DNA of 64,000 nucleotides, from assembly GCA_018398815.1 (NCBI GenBank), contig CM031595.1:139370059-139434058 (forward strand). Direction: 5' to 3'. The stretch's first letter is position 1, and the number at the start of each line of letters is the position of its first letter. Positions 21,769 to 32,775 of the stretch are shown in pieces. The stretch is from Conus ventricosus. Taxonomy: Eukaryota; Mollusca; Gastropoda; Neogastropoda; Conidae. The notes beneath the pieces are model-generated. The model saw only the letters and a list, made by a program, of their open reading frames with translations, ran no database searches and had not been told where the DNA came from. A program made the translations under genes and the position numbers.

Positions 21769-22202
21769 CAACATGCATGCCATTTTCATGTCTAGAAATG
21801 AAAAAGAAAGAAAATTGAAAACTCTGAAAAAGTTTTGAACACATTCATGAACAGAAAAAGTTTCACCAGAGCTACAAAATTTAGCAGTTTAACTAAAACA
21901 ACAACTTCAACAAGAAATGTGCCGGTACATACACATTATTTCAGTGCCATGTTATATTGACATTAATATAATTAACATAATGTTGATGTCTGGCTCCACC
22001 GCTCTCTGAAACCTTGTTCCTTTGAACTCATTTCTTGTTCAAACTAATTCACTCTGCCTGTTGTATCAAGCACATTGTTAAGTCAACCAGTCAGAAGTCC
22101 ATGCGGAATATCTGAATCTGATTGGTGGGAAGCACCGGATGACTGGACTGGGCAGTGTGTGCCATGTAACATCTCTTGTCATGTGCCACCATAGTTTTTG
22201 CT

Positions 22203-22370
22203 TTGTTTTGTTTTGTTTTTTGAAGGAAACGTCTTGCCTTGCCACCCCATGTCTTACCTTGTTTTGTTTTGTTTTTTGAAGGAAACGTCTTGCCTTGCCA
22301 CCCCATGTCTTACCTTGTTTTGTTTTGTTTTTTGAAGGAAACGTCTTGCCTTGCCACCCCATGTCTTACC
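22203..22370. repeat. 56-bp tandem repeat, 3 copies
   Basis: Units start at 22203, 22259 and 22315, and all read GAAGGAAACGTCTTGCCTTG after a TTTTG run. The copies are almost identical, which suggests recent origin. Confidence 0.95.
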
Positions 22371-22499
22371 TTGTTTTGTCGTGACAGGGATGGGGACTCT
22401 CCTTGAGGACTGTTGTGAGGACTCCACTTAGTGGGGATGGTCACTGAACCTGGCGCAGTGGCTTACCTGTTCTATTTGCCACTTGAACAATCAGACTGA

Positions 22500-22650
22500 T
22501 TGACCGATTGTTTTTCTTTTTTTAATTTACTTATTTATTTACATATCTTTTTAATGTTTTTATCCAATACTAGGTGGTCGATTGTTTTTCGTTTGTAAGT
22601 TATTTATTCATTTCCATATCTTTTTAATGTTTTTATCCAATACCATCTGA
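22500..22650. repeat. Diverged duplication of about 73 bp
   Basis: CATATCTTTTTAATGTTTTT followed by ATCCAATAC occurs twice (about 22541 and 22614), with AT-rich upstream parts that are partly conserved. The second copy ends 20 bp before the splice acceptor. Confidence 0.85.
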
Positions 22651-22670
22651 CCCGACATGATGTGTGGCAG

Positions 22671-22889
22671 GTGGCATGTGTGGTGTGTGCGCCGTTCATC
22701 GATGGGGAGTCCAACACCATCTACCTGCTGGGCAACAGCACCATTGTGCGGCGGGAGGACATGAAGAAGGGCTTCCCCTGGGGGAGCACTTTGTGGAGCT
22801 GCTCTTCAACTTGTCCATGCGCTTCAACGCCTTCCAGCTCCATGACACGGAAAAGGCGCTCTTCTCCGCTCTGGTGCTCATCTCCCCTG
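22671..22889 (+). CDS. Nuclear receptor exon: LBD helices 5-8
   Basis: Encodes VACVVCAPFIDGESNTIYLL, then GNSTIVRREDMKKGFP in one frame and EHFVELLFNLSMRFNAFQLH with DTEKALFSALVLISP in another. The pattern matches helix 5, the beta-turn and helices 6-8 of NR1 receptors. The frame changes between 22775 and 22784, where a C4 run is followed by TG5. One missing C or G restores the frame and makes the exon 220 bp, as the phases on both sides need. Start in phase 0, end in phase 1 (G|GTAGGG). Confidence 0.88.
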
Positions 22890-24739
22890 GTAGGGTGTGG
22901 GTAGAGGTGTGGGCAAGGGGAGAGAAGTCAAGACAGGATTAAGACGTATATGTTTACCTTTGGGCCACGCTTTCAATCTTATAGTTCTAATCGATACATT
23001 TGCATTAAGGTAGCAAAAAACTATACCTTTTTTATTCTACTACAAAAAGGCATTTGGTTTTGTTCAGATTTCACTTATCATAAAAAGAAAATTTGAACAG
23101 TGTCTAGTTGACAAAGGTGATTCTTCTCTCACATGTAACCTCAGCTTGTCAGAATTGAAGACCAGATAATGCATCTGTCTGCTGGTTGTTGTTGTACGTA
23201 CAGAGTACTCGGTTTCATGGGCTGATGCGAGATCCGATCTACAGATGGAACTTGTCATTCATGCATGTTTTGTGAGGAATAGGAGCCTGGGCTTAAGTTC
23301 AACAAAAACAGTACTGTTTCCAAAGGGCAAACCCTATGCTATGTGTTTGCTTTGGATAACAACAGGAGATTTGAGATTGAGATTGCTACTTTGTGTTAGT
23401 ATTTGTGCATTAATATCAGTCAAACAGATGTATTATTCAAAAGTGTTAATGTGCTTATGAACCAGCATTAGAGTTAATATTCTTCTTGTTTAGAAAGCTA
23501 AGAAACAGAGTTGTATGAGGGTTGTCTTGAGGTTTTCCTGTCCAGGTCATGCCAGGGTTACTGCATGACTGTTTATAACACTGGGGCTGTTACAAGTTAA
23601 AGTGGGACTTTGTTCTATTTGCATAGTGATGAAAATGAAATTGAGCAAGTTCTTGATTGATACCTGTGCATCAAAAATACATTCCAGTAAAATGTCTATT
23701 TTGTATGCGTCATAGACGTCAAGTATTTATATACTGCCATGATCCAACTGTTCTAAAAATGGTTTGGTTGAAGCAGGTTGATCGTACCTGGGAATCGCAA
23801 GCATGCACAAACAGAAATGGATTATGTTACTGTTATACAGGAACTGTAAGATATTCATATTGGTGTAATTGATTGGAGAACAGCAATGCATGTTTGATTT
23901 AGTTTTGAAATGTTCAGAAATGAATTTTGAAGAGAGAAAAAAAGAGATTGTTGAACTTGCCAGATACTTATGTTATGTCTTTCTGTTTTTGAGTACAATG
24001 TAGCAGTCATTAGTACAAAGTGAAGTTGAAAGATGTAAGGTGCCACAAGAATAGTCATTTGTCCTAATGGTGCATGTGGATAATCAGAGAAGAATTTCAG
24101 TTTGTGATGGAATGTCCCAAATCTAATGATTCACAAATGAAAATTTATTTCAAAGAAATGATTAAATCCCAAACCTGTTCACAATTTTCACTATCTAATC
24201 AAAAGTGGAGAGGGGTATTTGTATGATAGTTGGTAACCATATAAAGAGGGAAAAGGTAGTGTGATGTTCTGTTAATATAATCGCCAAATGTTGTTGTTGT
24301 TTTTACATATACTGGGTATAAAGATATTGACTATGTTTGATTGACTTTTTTAAAGATGTAAGTTTGGTTGTTGAAAGATGCAGTTTTTTATCCACCATGT
24401 CCAAAAGGTGCCAAAGGATTACATATTCTTTGTGTGTGTGCGCGCGCGTGTGTGTGTATGACTGTGTGTGCATGCGATCACAAATTTATGTTTTTAATGT
24501 ACTGTTTTATAGTGTGTTTACCCAGAAAACTGAAGAAGAGAAAAGGAGAATGACAGAGTGGGAAGGGAGAGAGAGGGAGAGTTAGAACAAGTGAGAGTTG
24601 AACAGAGACAGGGACGGGAGATTTTATGGAGCATGAAGACAGGGAAGAAGGGTCAGAATAAGAGTTTTTCCTGATTAATACTTTGTCAGATGTCAGTGAG
24701 CTTAATTGTCTTTTTTTCCCAGATCTTTGAAATGCTCCT

Positions 24740-24990
24740 TTTCTTGAGAAAGTGTTGACTTTCTGTTATTGATTGCTATGTTGAATGTCAGTATAACTAA
24801 AGGTTAATCTGAATATGCCAGGTTTTCAGTGTCTTTCAGGAGAAAGTGTTGACTTTCTGTTATTGCTATGTCGAATGTCAGTATAATGCTTTCAGTGTCT
24901 TTCATGAGAAAGTGTTGACTTTCTGTTATTGTTTTGTCGAATGTAAAACTAAAGATTAATCTGGCTGTACACTGTTTTCAGTGCCAGTAT
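24740..24990. repeat. Diverged tandem repeat, 3 copies
   Basis: GAGAAAGTGTTGACTTTCTG followed by TTATTG occurs at about 24746, 24840 and 24906. The tails TCGAATGTCAGTATAA and TTTTCAGTGTC vary between copies. Confidence 0.85.
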
Positions 24991-25075
24991 GTGTATCAGA
25001 GAGAGGAGAGAAATTATGTGTATGTTTCCTTTTTTTCCTTGCGTGGGGGAAATAAGTAGAGTTTAAGAAAAGAAG

Positions 25076-25262
25076 TGAAGTGTGTATAGGACATGTATCA
25101 GTGAGTATGTGTGTGTGTGTGTGTTGGTGATATTAAGGATTCTCTGGCACAGGCTGATAATGGGAATGATGTGAAGCGAAGTGTGTATACTACATGTATT
25201 AGTGCATATGTGTGTGTGTGAGTGACATAAAGGATTTTCCGGCACAGACTGATGGTGGTGAT
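25076..25262. repeat. Duplication of about 100 bp before the last exon
   Basis: GAAGTGTGTATA followed by ACATGTAT, a TG array and AAGGATT...GGCACAG.CTGAT occurs twice (about 25076 and 25180). It ends about 30 bp before the last splice acceptor. Confidence 0.85.
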
Positions 25263-25294
25263 GATGCCTGTATCATGATCCATTGTGTGTCCAG

Positions 25295-25536
25295 ACCGCC
25301 CAGGACTGAGGAATCGGGACAAAGTGAGCCGGCTGCAGGAGCTGCTTATCCAGGCCTTGCAGGCGGAGATCGGTGCCAGACATCCTGACGAAATGGGCCT
25401 CTTCCCCCGTCTCCTCATGAGCATCTCCAGCCTAAGAGAACTGGGGGTGGAGCACCGCCGTATGCTGGAATCATTAAAAGGTCAAATGAACTTTGACCAT
25501 GACCTCTATGCTGAGACCTTTGACCTCATTCCTTGA
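25295..25536 (+). CDS. Nuclear receptor exon: LBD helices 9-12 and stop
   Basis: The first two bases complete Asp, giving DRPGLRNRDKVSRLQELLIQ, then helices 10-11 (LFPRLLMSISSLRELGVEHR) and a terminal DHDLYAETFDLIP before TGA at 25534-25536. LYAETF matches the AF-2 pattern (two hydrophobics, x, Glu, two hydrophobics), so a ligand- or coactivator-dependent receptor is plausible. The His in GVEHRR aligns with the helix-11 His that binds haem in Rev-erb. LXR has a His there too, so this is not diagnostic. Confidence 0.93.
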
Positions 25537-28500
25537 CTAGGCAATTCCTGTGAAGCGACGCTGAAAGACGTCTGTGTCAGTTTTTTGTTTTGTGAGAGAT
25601 TGGACAAGCTGAAGGGTCTAGACTGGGTGCAAAGAGCCAGAAGTGTTGGAAAAAAAGAAAAAACTCTGACGCTGCTGTCTGATTGACCTGCGACATTGTC
25701 AGTGTGTAGGAAGTGTTAAAGCCAGACTTCCAGTCAGTGAGTGGGTCCTGAAAACGCGGAGTGTTCCAAAGAACAGAAGTTATCAGTGACTTCACAGACT
25801 CTCTGCAGTCCTCATTTCTTTCAGTGACGACTTTTGATGTCAGTCTTTTGAAGATTTAATGCTTCAGGCTTATTTATTTTTTTGTAAAATCTATCGAAGC
25901 ATATACCAAAACGAGCCTGCGACGGGTCCGCATATGATTGTACATGAGAATGTTTTGGGGCTGATGGGAAATGTTGTGATGGTAACCTTGACCAGAGGGT
26001 TGGTTGGTGGGAAGTTGTCAGTCAGTCAGCTGCTCCTGACAGGAATATTGGAACTACCTGCTCCTCATCAGGATCTTTAAATGGTCTGTTCATTCAGTCG
26101 GAAATTTTGAAAGGATTTTTTTAAGACAGGAAACGTAGGATGTGCTATATTCATTGGTGCATTTCTTTCGTGGAAGGCTTGTAATTGGCTGGTAATGGAA
26201 GACTAATCTGGAGCAAAATGTTGTTTAACAGTAGTCTTTAAATGGGGTTGATTTTAACCAGATTGTCCAGATGGACTGCAGCTCAGTGGAAATCGTGTAA
26301 TGTGATTCTCTGTTTGTAGCTGCTGGCTGACAGAAGCTGTTCATGGACTGGGCATTGAAGGAAACTGCTATCAAGCTGATCACGGATCAGGGTTTTGAGT
26401 TAGGTCGCAGATGGCGTCAACTGTTGGTGCATGGCCTTGACAGAGAGACTCGTGGAACAGCCCGTCGTCCCATTGCTGACTATGGCTCCTTTCAGAGATG
26501 AGACAAGTCTTTCAACAGCCTCCTACACTGTATGTGATAGAGGACACTGTGATATAAGTCCAGCCACAGTGTCTGTCTTTTCATTGTCGCTGGTGAACGC
26601 AACGTGTACAAAATGGCTGCAGACTGTGTCGACACAAGACACCAGCACCCCCCACCCCACCCCCTCTTTTTCCCTGTGATCTACAATGGAGACAAGCAAT
26701 CCTGAAACACTGCTTATCTGTCTGTCACTCTGACGACTGGTGGGAGAGAGTGAGAGTGGTGAAATTCTGTGAAAGAAGCTGCAAATGGAAAAGCAGAACA
26801 TTTGATGTGGTGCTGAATCAGCAGTGTGACCCTACCAAAAGGGCCATCCCCAAGGAGGGCGTTGTTTGATGCATTGAACGTTATGTCTATATAGGGCTGC
26901 CCTTTGTTGAATGGTTGTCATATGATATTTGTGTGTGGGTTTTTTTTCTGTCAAACCCGGTGAACCATGAAAGAGAAAAAACATGTAGCATTCTCTTGTC
27001 CTATTTTTTTATTATTTTTTTTAGCTCACATGATATGCATATGTATTCCAGAAATGGCTTTGTTGTAAGTAATATATTTGGTGATTCTTTGTTGATTTTA
27101 TTTGGTTTTATTTTTGTCGTTATCACTGCAGAACGATATTCTTTCTGTGCTTCTATTGGTAGTAAATGAGTTCAGTTTGACGTTATGGAGGTCATCATTT
27201 TGAACATTGTGATGATTTGCTTGGCTCAGAATTACTCATCAGTGAAACTCGGTGAAATATTCATGTTACGTTACTTTTTTTAAAAGATACTTTTGATATG
27301 CCACATCATTATAAGATTTTCGTGACTCATAACTACTTGTTAGCAAACTCGGTGAGGTATATTCCTTTTTGTCATCTTATAGACACACAGGTTATATCCC
27401 TGATAGCTACCGGTCTGTTTGGTTTTTATTGCATTTTTTAATACCCAGCTTTTTTATTGTACTTTTTAAGTATTTTACCCTGAATTGAAAGTTGTCGTAG
27501 AATGTTATATTTTGACAGATGCGCAGTGAATCTTGGAGAAATTCTGGTCATTTATGTACAGAATTAAAAAGACAGACGTTATGTTTATTTCAGTGTTACA
27601 TTCTTTTGTCCATTTCCATGGATATGAAGAACAATGCACAAAATCACACTTATTTGTGACAGTTATTTAAAAATTGTGGGGTGGGGGGGAGGGTTCCTTT
27701 GTTGTGATTGGTTTCTTAGTCTCAACAGCCTTAGCCTGTTGGAACAAGGGAGGTAAGCAATGTTGAAGGTGGTAGAAAGTGGAGTAAGACTGTGAGTTTC
27801 ATTTTATTGAATTGCCTATCTGGTAGCTCTTAGAGATTTCTTGCTGCCATAGTGAGGCGCCATCTTTTTTTTTTTTTTTTTTTTTTATTTGCATATGTGT
27901 CTGTTTACTGACCGGCTATCAATCCACAGGATTTTGCCAGAGATGACTGGATTGTTGCCATGGATTCTTTTACATGTGCTAATTGCACGCTGCACACGGA
28001 ACCGTGGTTGGTTGCCTTCTCCCAAAGGCAGAGTGTGCATGGTTTAACAGCAGTCTTCATTCAGCTGACTGCGTGAACAGGATGCAGTAAGTGGGGTAGA
28101 TCAAGAGAGGAAGGGAATGTGTCGGTGATGGGGATGAGGAAGGAGCAAAGGTGGTTATGTCTCGCTGTTGGCTTTCCCGGGATCTCTGGCATGGTCTCCA
28201 GGCAAGGGTGTGTGTTTGTGTATGTGCCTGTTCTGTAAAGCTGAGAACAAGTACATACATAAACTCACACACTTGTCTGGAATCACTGCATGAATAACCA
28301 TTTAAGCTGATTCCCCCCCCCCCCCCCCCCCCCCCACCCCACACACCACACCACCCATAGGCACACTTTAAACAATAAGTTTTAACATGTATGGTAGGGG
28401 AAATTTGCTATGTGTGTCAAAAGTTAGGTCCACAAGAAGACCAAATTGAGAGATTAAAACCTTTCAGGAGGGGAATAAAGCCATTTTTGAAAAAAAATCA

Positions 28501-30680
28501 GCACTTGGCTGCATCTTTTGAGGAAAACGAATTGTGTAGAACTACTGGTTGTAAACTGTATGGTGATTTAATAGCTGATATAGGTCATTTGGTTCTTAAG
28601 CTGATTGAAATCTATTGTCAGCCTCAACCTCCTACCCCTTATTTTTTTTTTTAGGTTATGTAGGTTTTGTTTCATCTTATGTTGCGTTTTTTTTTTTTTT
28701 AATTTCTTGATTTCTTTTAACACTCATATTTCCTTGTTCAGAACTCGTTCATTGTGGCCTGGTTTACTGTGCAGTGTGGAGCAGCTTTGTGAAGTGGTTC
28801 TGTGGACTAAATCATGGGGCTATTATTGCATTGTAGTGGGTAAGGGGGTTGGTTGTCTGGTTCTTTAGGTTCTTCTTGTGGTCTCTTTCTTCCTTGCTTC
28901 AGATCGTGTACAGTTCAGTTTTTAAAGTGATAAATGATTTCATGCAGAAAGTGATTTTGTTTAGTTGCTTATGGATTGTCCTCTGTCAGTTTTCATGTTT
29001 AGAAAATAAGCATGAGGATCAAGAGCCTTTGAAGACAATGTCTTGCATTTGTTACACAATGAACACCAGAATCATGCAACATCATTGCAAGGTCTCTTCT
29101 GCTAGGTAGCCTCTCAAGGCAGCCTGACTTTGACAGTTCCATAGGACTGCTGGCATTGAGACCATAACCTCATGCATGGTGAGGCCTGTTTGTTTATAGG
29201 GGAAGGTCAGGGAGTGATGGGAAGGAGATGGGCTAGGAAGGGGGCGTGCGAGTCCAGAGCAGCTGTGTGGTATGAGAATTGTAGCGCTGTTAGGGAACAA
29301 AAAGACTTTGCAGCAGAAGAAGGAGTAAACAAAATCACCAGCAGTTTCAGCACACAGAGTGATGCAGAGGAATCCTGCATTTCCCTAGCTACAGGTCTTA
29401 AGAATGCAGGAACAGGCGCATGGACAGCACTGTCGGTGGAGCTGTCGCTGCATCCGTCACAGCATTTCAGTGGCCATTGGTAAATGCTTGGGAAAGCCCA
29501 GCTCCTTTTCAGGTATGCTGGGTGAATGTTGGGTTCTGACAGCTTCCAAGAACCCAACAAACATGGACATGGGTTCAATTACATGATCTTTTACATGTTG
29601 TTTTTTTCATCTTCTGCTGGCATGTGCCTTGAAGGGGGCTTAGACAGACAAATCTGCACAAGCATTCCAGCTCATTTTATTAGAAAAAGGATTGGCCCCA
29701 AAAATTCAGCTTGGACAAACAGATTTTCATTAACAGCAGCTTTTTCTTCGCATTTTCTAGAAAAAAATCTTTTGCTATGCAGCGTCCATCTTGCTAGCAG
29801 TAATTCACATCACATGCAATAGACATTCAGGAACAGTGGTAAAAAATAGCTCTTGAAAGTATTAATGACTAAGAATGAAAGGGGACTGAACTTATGACAC
29901 AGGTTGATGCACTATTCATGTGCCTGTAATATGTTCTGTCAGGATTTGTAGTATCATGCTATGCATGGAATGTTTGCGATTTCATTAATAATGTGAACTG
30001 GCTGTTCAGATCAGTTTTCGTTCTAAAATTATGGCTTTCAAGATCAAATTATATGTGTAGCTGACAATTATATGGTGGCAGTTAGAAGAAAGCAATCAAG
30101 TCTCATGATCAAGTTTAACATAAAAGTGTTGGAAGCTGTTTGGTTGATTTATAAGGTAAGAGCATGCAAGAAATTCAACATTGCAAATTCTGCTATACCA
30201 CAGTTTGGGATGTAATTCAATCAACATGATGTACATCGTGACATTTCATCAGTGTTGGAATTAGAACATCTGAGCAGTAAGGGCAATGATTGTTATCAAA
30301 TACACAGTAACCGCTTTACTAGGTTCAAATATACGGTCGATCTGCTGATTTGGATGATGTTATATGCTTCTGAGGTTTCATTCAGAAAACAGTTCTTGAA
30401 GAGAAAAATTGGTTGAAACTGTGATTAAAAGTGACTGCCAGCCAGTGCTTTAAAAATGCATTATGATGAATTCTAAAATAATCTGAATTATTTATCATAT
30501 TCATTTTATTTTCTATATGCAATCTCTGAAATGTGAACAGTGTGCAGACCTACAATATAGATTTTGAAAAGATCTTTCATGTATGATAGACAACCGTTCA
30601 AACATTTTGATTCACTTGTGTAACAATTCTTCCAGTATATGTGCAAGACATTAATAAACTGGCATTCATTTTATTGGTCA
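25537..30680 (+). other. Probable 3' UTR and downstream flank of the receptor
   Basis: No further exon is recognised. Candidate poly(A) signals are ATTAAA at 27563, AATAAA at 28474 and AATAAA at 30653, the last followed by a T/G-rich stretch. Which one is used cannot be told. It contains the dispersed repeat at 27845-28030 and a C-run at about 28314-28335. Short open frames at 28391-28654 and 29172-29578 lack recognisable domains. Confidence 0.5.
27845..28030. mobile_element. Dispersed repeat fragment after a T-run
   Basis: Follows a T-run of about 22 bases. It contains GGATTTTGCCAGAGATGACT, GATTCTTTTACATGTGCTAA and TTGCACGCTGCACACGG. I remember similar sequence as a common short repeat in mollusc genomes. 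No second copy is present in this window, so the call rests on memory. Confidence 0.35.
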
Positions 30681-31734
30681 GGTGTGGAGAGTAATTCTGA
30701 CCATCTGACTGTCTTGACTGACAGTTGGTGTTTCAGATTTGATCATTTAAAGTTACCCAAAATGTGATTGACTCCGAAAGAAAATTCCTGTCCCCTAACT
30801 TTCAAGTTAACTATACTTCACAGTTCTTAACTAGGCTGACCCTGGAGAAAGGTCCAGTGACGGTGAGGAAAGACCCACTGACCACAGGGAAAGTCCTGTT
30901 GACAGTGGGAAAGACTACAACTTTGGATTCTCTCTTGAGGGCACATAAGACGGTATGGCGAAAGCTTGGCTGTGTCTGGAGTGGCACTGTCTTCATCTGT
31001 CCGTGGGCAGGGGTGGTTGGGTCTGTGGGGTGTGCTCGGCAGCTGGAGGGTGGTGTTTTTCGCCGGTGGGCTCTGCAGTCATGAAATACGGGCTGGTACA
31101 CCCATGGTGATGCTACTTTAAGGCTGTTATGAGCTGCATCCTGTAGTCTAATTTACCTCTGTTCAGGAGCAGTTATGTCCCTTGATATCTTAATGGAGTG
31201 TCCTGCGCGTGCCTGTACCCATCGTCAACACAGCGCAGGCCTCCAAGGGTGGTACAGGACTGCTCTAAAGGCAGGTGAAGACAGTGCTTCTCTGGGTCCT
31301 CCCCAGCACCTTCGGGTGTTTCTTTTTCTTCTACTTCACTTGTGTTTACCTTGGAGATGGTTCATACCACACTTCACTGATAGATTTTGCCAAGACTGGA
31401 CTCTGGGACCCTCAAAGTGACTATCAGTATCCCTCTCTGTGACTGTCAAAGGACTAAAAGTCTCAAAAATCATGGGCGGATCTTCATTTTTATCTAATAT
31501 TGTGGGGCTTGTCTGGCCTGAAATAGATTGAGTGTGTTGTGTGCTCTGACTGGATGATTTGGATCATTTATACGAATGTTCTCACTGCAAAGAGATGTCT
31601 TGCACACATTAAATAACCAACACTGTACTTTCTGTGGCTGTCGTGTCCGAAAGAGTATAGGAACAGCAGCTCTTTGCATGTAGATTCAAATGTGTGAGTT
31701 ACAGTCATCTCATTTCACTTGGCAGTTGCTTACA
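30681..31734. other. Non-coding sequence
   Basis: A degenerate repeat of about 22 bp (AAAG.CC..TGAC..T.GG) lies at about 30845-30915 and opens a frame of 106 codons with no domain. Nothing else is recognised. Confidence 0.4.
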
Positions 31735-31739
31735 CATAT

Positions 31740-31750
31740 GCACACATGTG

Positions 31751-31840
<90 letters not shown>

Positions 31841-31949
31841 TCTTAGGCTGAAATACATTTTATTCAACTCCACTGTTAGTATGCTGATCATTACTAATTG
31901 TCATAGACAACACAGTAAACATGTCTCATGCTCTTTGATCCTCACAGTT

Positions 31950-31997
<48 letters not shown>

Positions 31998-32110
31998 CTT
32001 AGGCTGAAATACATTTTATTCAACTCCACTGATAGTATGCAGATCATTACTGATTGTCATAGACAACACAGTAAACATGTCTTATGCTTTTTGGTCCTCA
32101 CAGTTCTGAA
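31740..32110. repeat. Duplicated block linked by (CA)n arrays
   Basis: (CA)n at 31749-31838, then a block starting AGTCTTAGGCTGAAATACAT, then (CA)n at 31954-31994, then the same block again from 31995 with about 9 differences. The two blocks probably arose by recombination between CA arrays. Confidence 0.9.
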
Positions 32111-32285
32111 AGTCTGTTGATATAATTTTCCTTACTAGCCCTGGACAGTTTGGAATATTCCCATAGCCAAACCGGAACACATGACCAGCCGCTGTATGCC
32201 AGAGATGTGCACTTTCTTTTTTAGGAGAAATATACCCTGACTCCTTCTTGATTTTTTCTTCCAATAGTGTCTTCTTCAGTTGTTC

Positions 32286-32297
32286 ATATATATATAA

Positions 32298-32369
<72 letters not shown>
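32286..32369. repeat. (AT)n microsatellite
   Basis: An AT dinucleotide array of about 80 bp, able to form hairpins or cruciforms. Confidence 0.95.
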
Positions 32370-32377
<8 letters not shown>

Positions 32378-32544
32378 TTAGATTCAGCGTTAAAAAAAAA
32401 GTTTTCGGTACAGGGAGACTTTTCCCTCCGAAGTTAACATTGGTTCTGACTCCATTTCCTATACAGTCCTTCGAATGAGACTATAAACTGAGGTTCCAGT
32501 GTGTGAACACACGCATAACATCTTGCACAGACGTAAAATACCAT

Positions 32545-32775
32545 TACCAACTTTCGGAAGAGAAGGCCTGTTTGGCCGTTGGTATGGATGACACGTTACA
32601 CACAGCATGCACCTTCCCGAAGTTGAAGTATGGCTGCCTTAATGGTGGGATAAAAAATGGTCATACACACAAAACTCCACTGTCTTTGTTGTATAGATAG
32701 GATTAATCCGTGCCTGTCTATACAGGGAGTGTCCGCAGGAGTATCGGCCTGCATACGCAGAAGAAGAAAAAGGGG
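32545..32775 (+). mobile_element. SINE-like element, second copy
   Basis: GAAGTATGGCTGCCTTAATG followed by GTGGGATAAAAAATGG resembles the body of the element at 12584-12960. It ends in CGCAGAAGAAGAAAAAG, a poly(AAG)-type tail. The tRNA-like head is not recognised here, so it is probably 5' truncated. Confidence 0.5.

Larger units (their letters stand above)
21646..22670 (+). other. Intron within the LBD, rich in tandem duplications
   Basis: GTATGT donor and TGTGTGGCAG acceptor. It contains (TG)n at 21717-21767, a 56-bp triplication (22203-22370) and a diverged duplication of about 73 bp (22500-22650). Confidence 0.85.
22890..25294 (+). other. Last intron of the receptor gene
   Basis: GTAGGG donor, GTGTGTCCAG acceptor. 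It contains the repeats at 24740-24990 and 25076-25262. The remainder is AT-rich and unrecognised. Confidence 0.85.
13509..25536 (+). other. Nuclear hormone receptor gene, NR1-like (locus)
   Basis: Six exons give about 815 codons: DNA-binding domain (exons 1-2), C-terminal extension and a hinge of roughly 500 residues (exon 3), and ligand-binding domain (end of exon 3 to exon 6). Such receptors are nuclear transcription factors binding AGGTCA-type sites and small ligands. The zinc-finger intron after CEGCK and the motifs FAKKLPGF, DQISLIKGG, ALVLISPDRPGL and LYAETF place it in subfamily NR1 near E75, E78, Rev-erb and ROR. The region after the fingers reads KLGRRSRKMREMI rather than the RFGRxPKRE of E75/Rev-erb, so the group is unresolved. 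The upstream coding exon(s) and promoter were not identified. Splice phases agree throughout if one base is restored in each of exons 3 and 5. Confidence 0.9.

Noticed and set aside
29172..29578. Overlapping open frames of 103 codons (plus) and 123 codons (minus)
   Set aside because: They overlap on opposite strands, lack a domain and have no convincing splice sites. Probably chance in the receptor's 3' flank.
30764..31084. 106-codon plus-strand ORF
   Set aside because: Opened by a short degenerate tandem repeat; no domain.
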